Source: Octadecabacter antarcticus 307
Lineage (GTDB): Bacteria; Pseudomonadota; Alphaproteobacteria; Rhodobacterales; Rhodobacteraceae
DNA: 64,000 nt
Assembly (NCBI RefSeq): GCF_000155675.2
Contig: NC_020911.1
Location: forward strand, 3,028,501-3,092,500
Direction of reading: 5' to 3'
Each line of letters starts with the position of its first letter. Position 1 is the stretch's first letter. The position numbers and the translations under genes were made by a program. The notes below the pieces were generated by a model. The model did not search any database. It had not been told where the DNA came from and saw only the letters and a program-made list of their open reading frames with translations. Positions 51,165-59,002 of this stretch are shown piece after piece.

Positions 51165-51586
51165 CCGGAGCGTCACAGCGGACAGTGCATACGATACACG
51201 CAAATGCCACGATACTATTGCGGCTCGCAATGCCCATGCCGTCAATCCACCGCGTAAAAACGCCAAACCGTGGAGTCCTGATACGCCCGGTGTGAGGGCG
51301 TGAAACGAAGCTGTCTGATCCTCAAAATATCTAGGGCGTGCGTTGTGGCATCAGTTGCCTGGTTATCACCGCCGAAGCCGCGTTGAGACGAAAATGCGTT
51401 GTGTGAAACTGCTTGGTCAACGCCTCTCAGCGCGTGACTTCGATCGGCAGGTCGCGGAAATCCAATCCGTGCTGCGACCCTTAACGGGTTCACCTCACTT
51501 GGCATTCCCAGAATAGTCGCTGTAGGCTAAGTCAGTCTCGGGTAAGGGGAAGCATGAGCTCAAGCTGATTTGTGCAACAAAGCCCG
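51165..51586 (+). pseudogene. IS5-family transposase fragment with element end
   Basis: Related to the 3' part of the IS5 element at 55683-56773, in the opposite orientation: SVTADSAYDTRKCHDTIAAR, then PRKNAKPW and YHRRSRVETKMRCVKLLGQR (first two in one frame, last in another). It ends in the IS terminus GATTTGTGCAACAAAGCC. The 5' two thirds are missing and several frameshifts are present. Confidence 0.75.
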
Positions 51587-51643
51587 GTTCGAAAGTAAGT
51601 CTCAGATCAGTAATACAAGCATTATAATTCTCAAAATAACCGA

Positions 51644-51672
51644 TTGACAAACTAACATGTTACCTTTTAAAT
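51644..51672 (+). promoter_or_regulatory. Sigma70-type promoter with embedded palindromic operator
   Basis: TTGACA (51644-51649), 17-base spacer and TTAAAT (51667-51672) fit a -35/-10 pair. The spacer holds the perfect palindrome TAACATGTTA (51653-51662). The site precedes a 40-codon open frame and then the third GntR gene, so autoregulation is plausible. Confidence 0.6.
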
Positions 51673-51699
51673 GGGCATTAATGTACTTGGGAGAAAAAC

Positions 51700-51822
51700 A
51701 TGACTTACTACTTCACCTTTGTCAGCGGAGGATCTTTGGGGTCACTTTTGGCGGATCAGTTAGCTTATGCTGGGGCTATAGAAGAGATGCTAGCAGCTAG
51801 CGTTAGGGGCAAAAAACCTTGA
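51700..51822 (+). CDS. Short open reading frame (40 aa), unknown
   Basis: ATG 51700 preceded by TTGGGAGAAAAAC, a good ribosome-binding site, and by the promoter at 51644-51672. The product contains GGSLGSLLADQLAYAGAIEE and no recognisable domain. It may be a small protein, a leader peptide or the start of a gene lost in rearrangement. Between it and the GntR gene (51823-52029) I see no supported gene. Confidence 0.45.
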   Translation: MTYYFTFVSGGSLGSLLADQLAYAGAIEEMLAASVRGKKP

Positions 51823-52029
51823 TTTGGATGAACACCAGCTTTGAAGAACGGCTCCGAGCCGAAAAGTTCATGTGGTTTCAAAAACCCACAGCCAAGCAAC
51901 ACCTACAACCCCGTCAGCCTGCGGCATTGAATAAAAAGGTTATAGGCAGGAGGCCGTCAGTCAACGCGATGGTCTTTATTTGTGGGCGGGCTGCGCAACT
52001 TGTGTCGAGTAAGTAAGCGGGGAAGCACT

Positions 52030-52686
52030 ATGACCATGATTGAAAGGCCTAAGCAGATTTCAGAGATTGTTACGGACCGCCTGCGTAGCGACATAGTAAA
52101 TGGCACATATCAACTCGGTGAGAAGCTTTCAGAAAAACTGTTATCGCAAATTTATGGCGTCACTAAAGCCCCAATCCGAGCGGCTTTCAGGCGTCTGCAA
52201 ACCGAAGGCCTAATTGATATTCGTGCGCAATCAGGTACCTATGTTTTCAAGCTCGAGACACAGCAATTAACATCGCTGTGTCATCTGCGGACAGCGCTTG
52301 AACTAGAGGCCGTCCACCTTGCACTTCAAACGGCCCAAAGCGACTGCCACGCCCGTTTGAGTAATATCTGTTTACTGATGACCAACGCCTTGAAGCAGGG
52401 CCAACAGGACAAATATCAAAAACTGGACACCGATTTCCACCTAGCACTGTTCCAAGCAGCGCAATCCCCGTTGCTGCTATCGACCTTTGAAGCGCAGGTC
52501 TCTTCAACATTCGCCGCCCTTCGTCATCACTTTGCGAAAATTGAACCACAAATTGAGGCCTCGATGAATGAACACATTGAAATCTGCAATCTAGTTAAGT
52601 TGGGCGATCTCAAGTCTCTAAATGAGGTTCTACGTCTCCACATCGAAAACTCTCGCGTTTATTACAACGCTGTTGTTGGTGGCTGA
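52030..52686 (+). CDS. GntR-family regulator (FCD subfamily)
   Basis: 218 residues from ATG 52030 (MTMIERPKQISEIV). Winged helix: LRSDIVNGTYQLGEKLSEKL, then YGVTKAPIRAAFRRL. FCD domain with DTDFHLALF and MNEHIEICNL providing His ligands. The recognition helix has PIRAAFRR where the other two regulators have P(I/V)REAL, so its operator may differ. It probably controls the glyoxalase and oxidase genes downstream. Confidence 0.88.
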   Translation: MTMIERPKQISEIVTDRLRSDIVNGTYQLGEKLSEKLLSQIYGVTKAPIRAAFRRLQTEGLIDIRAQSGTYVFKLETQQLTSLCHLRTALELEAVHLALQTAQSDCHARLSNICLLMTNALKQGQQDKYQKLDTDFHLALFQAAQSPLLLSTFEAQVSSTFAALRHHFAKIEPQIEASMNEHIEICNLVKLGDLKSLNEVLRLHIENSRVYYNAVVGG

Positions 52687-52729
52687 TAGATATCCGTTCC
52701 CTACGGCAAATCTAAAAAAGGAAATAACA

Positions 52730-53122
52730 ATGACTGAACTTCGCTTGATGCACACAATGCTGCGGGTCCGCGACCTTGACGCGTCAATCGCATTTTATAC
52801 TGACTTTCTGGGTATGCAGTTAATCAAAAAGGACGATTTTCCTGACGGCGGCTTCACGCTCGCTTTTGTTGGATATGGAGAGGAAAAGTCCAACACTTTG
52901 ATCGAGCTGACATATAATTACGGAGATAACGAATATGAGATCGGCACCGCCTATGGTCACATCGCATTGGAAACGGCGGATATCCACGCGACAGTAGATT
53001 TATTGAAAAAGGGCGGCGCGGTCTTCACCCGCGAGCCAGGTCCAATGTTGCACGGTACAACAGAGATCGCGTTTCTCAAAGATCCCGACGGCTATATGAT
53101 CGAACTGGTACAGCCCGATTGA
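52730..53122 (+). CDS. gloA: Lactoylglutathione lyase (glyoxalase I)
   Basis: 130 residues from ATG 52730, with AAAAAAGGAAATAAC upstream. The Ni/Zn ligands of bacterial glyoxalase I are visible: His7 region LMHTMLRV, Glu in TLIELTYNYG, His in GHIALET, and Glu in DGYMIELVQ. REPGPMLHGTTEIAFLKDPDG is the family signature. It converts the methylglyoxal-glutathione adduct to S-lactoylglutathione. The neighbouring GlcD-type oxidase would suit lactate or a related hydroxyacid. Confidence 0.9.
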   Translation: MTELRLMHTMLRVRDLDASIAFYTDFLGMQLIKKDDFPDGGFTLAFVGYGEEKSNTLIELTYNYGDNEYEIGTAYGHIALETADIHATVDLLKKGGAVFTREPGPMLHGTTEIAFLKDPDGYMIELVQPD

Positions 53123-53391
53123 TAAAGACGATCCTGCATACATGCGATCAACGTGACTTCTCTGCTCCAAAACATAACACAAGATATTAGAGCATGATAC
53201 AATGAGTTCTGCTTGTAGCATACCAAAGCTGAAAAAAGGGGTGCGATCCCTCACTCACGAGGTTTCTGTCAATCCCGAAATGGCTACAGATATTCCTGTC
53301 CACGGCAGTGGTTGGTCCACTGGCGCTTTGATATCTTTGACGTGGCCGGACGATCCAAAACTAACAGAACAGCACATAAGGATACTCAAAA
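53123..53391. other. Gene-free stretch between gloA and the FAD oxidase
   Basis: An 88-codon open frame from ATG 53202 overlaps the oxidase start and has no recognisable features. The oxidase ATG at 53392 has AAGGATACTCAAAA upstream. No clear terminator. Confidence 0.4.
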
Positions 53392-54813
53392 ATGACACCT
53401 GCACAAACTTCCTCAGATGTCGTAGCTGCACTTCGCAACGGGTTCGCGACCGACCTCTATATCACTGAACCCGACTTATTGAGATCCTACGCAAATGATG
53501 AAACTGGAACCTATTTTGGATTGCCTCTTGCGATTGCGCGCCCGCGTTCTGCTACGGAACTTTCACATGTTTTGGTAAGATGTCACGAGTTAGATGTCAA
53601 CGTCGTACCACAAGGAGGACTAACCGGCCTCGTCGGTGGAGCAATCTCAAGTTTCGAGGCACCTGAACTGGTCATCCTTTTGGACCGTATGAATGCGATT
53701 AGATCGATCGATAAGGTTGGGTTTTCCATGGTCCTTGAGGCTGGATGCGTTCTGGAAACAGCCAAGCTCGCGGCGGATGAGCAGGACTGCCAGCTACCGA
53801 TAACGTTTGGATCACAAGGGACGTGCAGCATTGGTGGCAATGTCTCTACAAACGCTGGTGGGTACAACGTGCTGCGTTATGGAATGACGCGGGATCTAGT
53901 CCTCGGCCTTGAGGTCGTCCTTCCTGACGGACGTATCTGGAATGGGCTAAAGACCTTGCGAAAAGACAATCGCGGCTATGATCTAAAGCAAATATTTATC
54001 GGAGCGGAAGGGACGCTGGGCATCATTACTGCCGTGGCGCTTAAACTGTTCCCCAAACCAACGCAGGTCGAGACAGCGCTGATCGGATGCGCCTCAGTAG
54101 AGGACGCGATGGCGTTTTATGCCAAGGCGCGCCGCAACTGCACAGACCTGTTATCAGCTTTTGAAATAATCCTTCGGCCAGGCATGGAGCTTGCTTTTGC
54201 TACCAAATCTGACCTCAAAGATCCTCTCGAAAACCCATGCCCTGTCTACATTCTAATGGAACTTGCCGCGGGCAACGGCATCAGTCTTCGTGGTGTCTTG
54301 GAAAGTTGTCTAGAGGACGCTGGGGACTTGATTCTTGATGGTGTGATTGCCATGAGTAAGGCGCAAGCGATGGGCCTTTGGGCATATCGCGAAACGATGG
54401 TAGCGGGCCAGAGCGCCGGTGGTGCTTACTACCGCACAGACGTTTCGGTCCCGATCAAGTCTATTCCAGCGTTTCTGGATGACGCATTAAGTTCGCTGGC
54501 CAATCTGCTCCCAAACGGACGACCGATTACCTACGGCCATGTCGGTGACGGCAATATCCACTTGAACGTCATACCACCCACTGACTGGTCAATGGAACAG
54601 CGTAAGGCACTTTTTGTGCAGGCAGAATATCTAATTTTCGCTGCAGTAGACCGGTTCGGCGGAAGTATAAGCGCGGAGCATGGCATAGGCCGTTCAAAAA
54701 AAAGCGCGTTTCTGCAACGGATCGATCCCATAACGCTGGACTTGTTTAAGCAGATCAAGCGCATTTTTGATCCGGATGAACGCCTTAGCAAAGGAAGAAT
54801 TTTCGACCTCTGA
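53392..54813 (+). CDS. FAD-binding oxidase, GlcD/D-lactate dehydrogenase type
   Basis: A 473-residue flavoprotein. The FAD-binding PCMH domain has VVPQGGLTGLVGGAI and GTCSIGGNVSTNAGGYNVLR, followed by GAEGTLGIITAVALKLFP. The C-terminal FAD oxidase domain has TYGHVGDGNIHLNVIPP (metal-site His) and SISAEHGIGRSKK. The family oxidises D-2-hydroxyacids such as D-lactate, glycolate or 2-hydroxyglutarate. Next to glyoxalase I, D-lactate is a reasonable but unproven substrate. Confidence 0.9.
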   Translation: MTPAQTSSDVVAALRNGFATDLYITEPDLLRSYANDETGTYFGLPLAIARPRSATELSHVLVRCHELDVNVVPQGGLTGLVGGAISSFEAPELVILLDRMNAIRSIDKVGFSMVLEAGCVLETAKLAADEQDCQLPITFGSQGTCSIGGNVSTNAGGYNVLRYGMTRDLVLGLEVVLPDGRIWNGLKTLRKDNRGYDLKQIFIGAEGTLGIITAVALKLFPKPTQVETALIGCASVEDAMAFYAKARRNCTDLLSAFEIILRPGMELAFATKSDLKDPLENPCPVYILMELAAGNGISLRGVLESCLEDAGDLILDGVIAMSKAQAMGLWAYRETMVAGQSAGGAYYRTDVSVPIKSIPAFLDDALSSLANLLPNGRPITYGHVGDGNIHLNVIPPTDWSMEQRKALFVQAEYLIFAAVDRFGGSISAEHGIGRSKKSAFLQRIDPITLDLFKQIKRIFDPDERLSKGRIFDL

Positions 54814-54928
54814 TCTCGGTTTCAACTTCCACGACACACCAATGACTTCCCTTGGCGCTGCGGTAGTGGTCACACCAGTAACGTTTGGAGTTTTGCTCCT
54901 GAAGCTCGAAAAACAGAAAAGTGTTACT

Positions 54929-55672
54929 ATGAAATATACTATGAAGCACCTGCTTATTATTGATGACGACGCAAAGATCGTGAGCTTTCTGAAAGGCTTT
55001 TTCGAAAGTCACGGCATCAAGGTATCGACTGGGTCTTCTGGCAACGAGATGTGGCAGGCACTTGAAAGCGAAAAAATAGATTTTGTCATTCTGGACGCCT
55101 TGATGCCAGGGACAAACGAAAACACGTTGTGTAGCGAATTGAAATCTCAATCAAACGTACCGACAGTGCTTATGACTGCTCTCGATGGCGAAACCAACAT
55201 TATTGTCGGGCTTGAAGCCGGTGCCGATGACTATGTGGTTAACCCATTTAATCCATGCGAGCTGCTCGCTCGGATGCGTGCAGTTTCACGACGCAACAAC
55301 TCCAATTTCAGCATGTCCCAGACAAACATATCAACGATCTTTTCGTTTAGTAGCTTCCAATTTGACACAAGACGCCGCGAACTGCGAGCATCCGAAAATG
55401 TTCTTGTTCACCTCAGTCGGACTGAATTTGAATTATTGAAAATTTTTGTTCATAGACCGTCTGAAGCCATTGATCGCAACACGCTTTCTGAACTGTTGCG
55501 TGGTCACGAGCTGGAAGCTTTTGACCGGTCAATCGATCTTCATGTCAGCAGATTGCGCAGTAAACTCGGACCACGAGTTGGCGGTGGCAATTTTATTAAA
55601 ACAGTTCGGGGAACCGGGTATATGTTCGACCTTGAAGTGACGGAAAGCCAATATGGTCTTGTCCCAGTTTAG
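54929..55672 (+). CDS. OmpR-family response regulator with altered receiver site
   Basis: About 247 residues from ATG 54929 (MKYTMKHLLIIDDD); 54941 is an alternative. Receiver: acidic pair Asp12-Asp13, phosphoacceptor Asp56 in VILDALMPG, and Thr83 in LMTALD. The invariant Lys, expected in ADDYVVKPF, is Asn105 (ADDYVVNPF). The winged-helix output domain includes LSRTEFELLKIFVHRP, SIDLHVSRLRSKLG and KTVRGTGYMF. No sensor kinase gene is present; an IS5 element starts 11 bases after the stop. Confidence 0.85.
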   Translation: MKYTMKHLLIIDDDAKIVSFLKGFFESHGIKVSTGSSGNEMWQALESEKIDFVILDALMPGTNENTLCSELKSQSNVPTVLMTALDGETNIIVGLEAGADDYVVNPFNPCELLARMRAVSRRNNSNFSMSQTNISTIFSFSSFQFDTRRRELRASENVLVHLSRTEFELLKIFVHRPSEAIDRNTLSELLRGHELEAFDRSIDLHVSRLRSKLGPRVGGGNFIKTVRGTGYMFDLEVTESQYGLVPV

Positions 55673-55736
55673 GGCTCTGTTGGGCTTTGTTGCACAAATC
55701 GTCTTGAAGACGTGCTTACCCTTACCCCAGACGGAT

Positions 55737-56707
55737 TCAGCCTACAGCTTCTGTTTGGGGTATGCCAAGGGCGGTGAAGCCATTTAGGATCGCGGCACGG
55801 ATTTGGATCTCCGCAACTTGCCGGTCGAAGTCTCGTGCAGAGAGACGTTGGCCGAGTAATTTCACACAATGCATTTTGGTCTCAACGCGGCTTCGGCGAT
55901 GATATCCAGACAGCTGCCGCCACAATGCCCTTCCTAGATACTTTGAGGATCGAACTGCTTCGTTTCGCGCCCTCGCACCGGGCGTGTCAGGCTTCCAAAG
56001 TTTGGCGTTTTTGCGCGGCGGGATAACTGCATGGGCATTGCGTGCCGCAATCGCATCGTGGCATTTGCGCGTATCGTATGCACCGTCCGCTGTAACACTC
56101 CCGATCTCTTCGTCTGGTGGGATCTGGTTGAGCAAATCAGGGAGCACAGGCGCATCACCAATGCTGCTGCTGGTTGCCTCGATTGCACTTATTTCCAGTG
56201 TTTTCTCATCGATCCCGATATGTATCTTGCGCCAGAGGCGGCGTTTTGACCCGCCATGCTTACGCGCATTCCACTCACCTTCACCCTCCGCTTTGATGCC
56301 TGTGCTGTCCACTGCCCGGCAGTCGAAACATAGTTTCGATGAGAGGGGATCAGAAGGTGCAGCGGCCCCGCTGACCCTCGGTATGGAAGAGCAACGTTCA
56401 AAGTCCTTTGCCGCCGACACAATGTGCTGAAGTCCGGCACCGCCCAATCCAGCCCAACCAATTTCAGCAGGCTTTCTACAAACCCAGTCGTCTGCCTTAA
56501 GGGCAGACCAAACAAGACTTTGAAGGTTAGGCAAGCTTGAATGGCAGCATCACTGTAGGTTTGCTGACGCCCCCTTCGACCAGACGCGTCCGCTTCCCAA
56601 ACCATCTGCGGATCAAACCAGATCGATAACGATCCTCGTTGTTTGAGTGAAAAATTGTAATCCGCCCAGTTTCGGGTCTTGTACTTCGTCGGTGTCCAGT
56701 TGCTCAT
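55737..56707 (-). pseudogene. IS5-family transposase broken by hairpin insert H3
   Basis: The 5' part from 56707 reads MSNWTPTKYKTRNWADYN through GRQQTYSDAAIQACLTFKVL to GPLHLLI. The 38-nt insert follows. The 3' part then reads DSTGIKAEGEGEWNARKHGG (first catalytic Asp), TADGAYDTRKCH (second Asp) and YHRRSRVETKMHCVKLLGQR (Glu). Without the insert the frame would be continuous and the transposase about 310 residues and normal. Confidence 0.88.
56310..56347 (-). repeat. Hairpin insert H3 (in IS5 transposase)
   Basis: 38 nt on the minus strand: CCCTCTC, A, TCGAAAC-TAT-GTTTCGA (7-bp perfect stem), CTGCCGGGCAGTG. It lies between ATC and GAC of LHLL-I-D-STG, directly before the catalytic Asp codon. 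The same ends as H1 and H2 with an unrelated stem sequence. Confidence 0.9.
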
Positions 56708-56811
56708 AACAGCTTGCTACTACACTGGATTCATACAGTGAATCCTACAGAGCACGATTTGTGCAACAAAGCCAACGCAACGAGACAACTCAAGTTTCAT
56801 CTAATTTGAGC

Positions 56812-57567
56812 TCAGGAGTTGTAGACGCCACCATCAATTGTGATGGCTTGCGCTGTCATGTAAGATGACTCGTCTGACGCGAGGTAGACAAACATAGGCG
56901 AAATTTCGCTGGACTGGGCCTGACGCTTCATAGGTACGGAGGATTTAACGGTGTTAAATTGTGAATCTGCGCCCCCCATGAAATTGATCGCTGGTTTATT
57001 GAAATTCGTATCGACCCAGCCCGGACAAATTGCGTTGACACGGATGTTGTCACCTGCAAGTTCCATCGCTAATGCTGTCGTGAAGGCGATCACAGCGCCT
57101 TTCGACGCCGAATAGGCCGTCATACCTGGCCCACCGCGCTTACCTGCTAAAGATGACATATTTACAATCGAACCGCCACCATTCTTTCGTAACAGCGGAA
57201 TTGCGTATTTCGCACCAAAAAAGTGGGCCCGTGAATTAACTGCAAAAAGTGCATCCCAACTTTTGGCATCAAACTCAGTAACGGCGCCAGAGTACTGAAG
57301 GCCTGCATTCTGCACCAGGACGTCCAGCCCACCCAACCATTCTGCACCCTTTTCAATTAAATTGCGAACGCTGTCTTCGGAGCGAACATCGACTTCGATA
57401 AAATGAACAGAGTTGCCAAATTCTTCGGCAGTTTTGACACCCATACTATCACGATCACCGATGACCACGCGCGCGCCCTCAGCAACGAACTCCCTGACAG
57501 CCTCTTTCCCAATATTACTTGCAGCGCCGGTAATAATAATCAGCTTTCCCTTAAGACGATCAGTCAC
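56812..57567 (-). CDS. Short-chain dehydrogenase/reductase
   Basis: 251 residues from a GTG at 57567 that has GGGGGAATCGCA before it and shares GTGA with the stop of the small gene upstream; an in-frame ATG at 57609 is less likely. TGAASNIG cofactor motif, NAGLQY, catalytic Ser in VNMSSLAG, YSASKGAV (Tyr, Lys), and PGWVDTNFN. The ending SSYMTAQAITIDGGV is the classical SDR C-terminus. It is last in the second ABC operon and probably oxidises the imported sugar. Confidence 0.85.
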   Translation of the reverse strand: MTDRLKGKLIIITGAASNIGKEAVREFVAEGARVVIGDRDSMGVKTAEEFGNSVHFIEVDVRSEDSVRNLIEKGAEWLGGLDVLVQNAGLQYSGAVTEFDAKSWDALFAVNSRAHFFGAKYAIPLLRKNGGGSIVNMSSLAGKRGGPGMTAYSASKGAVIAFTTALAMELAGDNIRVNAICPGWVDTNFNKPAINFMGGADSQFNTVKSSVPMKRQAQSSEISPMFVYLASDESSYMTAQAITIDGGVYNS

Positions 57568-57779
57568 TGCGATTCCCCCTGGTTTCGTGTTATATTTAAT
57601 TTCACACAAAAATTTCCCAATTCGATAAAAATTATCTTCTTTAACTTCGTTAATGATGATGTGTATGGGCTCACGGCGACACAGCCAACACCGCCCAAAA
57701 TATCAGTCATGTTTTCAACAACTCCCCGTTCTTGATCGAGCGTTCTACTATCTTTAATTTTGTCATGGATAACGAGCAT
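57564..57779 (-). CDS. Small protein of unknown function, coupled to the SDR gene
   Basis: 71 residues from ATG 57779, which has AAAGGACAAAAT upstream. Its TGA overlaps the SDR GTG by four bases, a typical translational-coupling arrangement, which supports it as a real gene. The sequence (MLVIHDKIKDSRTLDQERGV, DILGGVGCVAVS) has no domain that I know. It may be a remnant of a larger protein, because the C-terminal half has poor composition (KLKKIIFIELGNFCVKLN). Confidence 0.5.
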   Translation of the reverse strand: MLVIHDKIKDSRTLDQERGVVENMTDILGGVGCVAVSPYTSSLTKLKKIIFIELGNFCVKLNITRNQGESQ

Positions 57780-57861
57780 ATTTTGTCCTTTGTTTATGGG
57801 TTTGAGAGACGTGTGCTTATCGTGATTTGCTTGATAGAGAACTAATCATTCTGAAAAAATC

Positions 57862-58729
57862 TTAAATCAGTGCAATTGCTTCGGTTGGCTGATCAAGCGT
57901 AAAAAGATGCGCTACATTTCTGATCTCGGCATAGAGCTTGTCAGAAATCCGGCTTTGAAGCAGTTGCTTTACCTCAGACGCTGCAAGGTTCCAGTCCCTT
58001 TTATTGAACTTTAGGTCGGCATAACTATGCATCCTTGCATTTGATCAAAGGCTTTAACTTTCATATCATTATCAAATACTTCTGGGTCAGCTCCGAAATA
58101 AGCAATACAATAGAGGTCTGGACAGACTAAATCCACAAAGTCATTCTTGAAAATGGTGGTATACTGCCAAGGCTGACCACCATGTTGTAAAGGCGTAACA
58201 CAAACGGCTCGAGGTGTTTCGGCAAGGGTGTAGGACTCACCCAATGTAGTAGGCACTCCAACGTCAACTTGGGCCAGGGCTCTGAGTTAATCCACTTCCA
58301 GCCAGCGCGGTAAATGTCCATCAATAAGGCTGAGTAAGAGCCATCTTTCTTCATCGTATCTACAAGAAGCAGCAGCAGAATTTCATCCCAGTTGCCTCTG
58401 GTTGTAACATTTTTAAGGTTTGAAAACGCTTTCTTATTGACCAGTTGGGTTACGGCAAGGCATTCCAGAACGGATTTTCTTGGCAGGTCAGCAGCCATGA
58501 AGGGAGTGTTCATGACGGCATTAATGGCGTTGTCGCCACCAGCAACCATCTGGTTGATCCAAATTCCACTGGTATTTGGCAATACACCAGAAAAAGTACT
58601 TATTGCGAACGCATTAGCTCCCAATGTCCAATTGTGGAGCACCTCAAACGTTGGGTCAGTATGGGCTAAGTCAGTGATAAATGCCGTGAATAACGAGGTG
58701 GTTGACAGACATTTTGTGCCGATATTCAT
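57862..58729 (-). pseudogene. Unknown gene with probable frameshifts
   Basis: ATG 58729 follows GGAGGAAAA, a strong ribosome-binding site. The first frame runs MNIGTKCLSTTSLFTAFITD to KLTLEC near 58260. A second frame then continues (PTTLGESYTLAETPRAVCV, YTTIFKNDFVDLVCPDLYC) to 58011. A third frame of 56 codons (HSYADLKFNKRDWNLAASEV to LDQPTEAIALI) ends at 57862. Each piece looks coding, so two indels in one gene of about 285 codons are likely. I do not recognise the family. It lies downstream of the ABC genes in the same direction. Confidence 0.55.
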
Positions 58730-59002
58730 TTTTCCTCCATGACATTTTTATTTCACCATCTTACTGTTTGCATATAAATAATCCTTTTAATAGGTCAGGC
58801 AAAGCTGAGGGATTGTGCACCACAAGCATAGCGTAGCTGGTGTAATTATTTTATACAAAACTAACGTAATTACAGCACAAAGAAGAGTCTTTTAAACATG
58901 ATATTCAATTAAATTTACGCTCGCCACAACAACATTTCAGTTACCCAAGAGTTGTCGTTATAAAATTTTTATCATTCTAATTACCATCAGAGCTTCCTAT
59001 CA
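58730..59002. other. AT-rich intergenic stretch
   Basis: About 270 AT-rich bases between the ABC permease stop and the ribosome-binding site of the frameshifted gene. No gene is supported. A separate promoter for the downstream genes is possible but not identified. Confidence 0.4.

Larger units (their letters stand above)
55683..56773 (-). mobile_element. IS5-family element with a hairpin insert in its transposase
   Basis: A 1091-bp element with terminal repeats GGCTTTGTTGCACAAATCGT at both ends (inverted). The flanking bases give no certain duplication. A fragment of a related element lies at 51165-51586. The transposase frame is broken only by insert H3. Confidence 0.88.

Noticed and set aside
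53202..53468. 88-codon frame before the FAD oxidase
   Set aside because: Overlaps the oxidase start by 77 bases in another frame and shows no domain.
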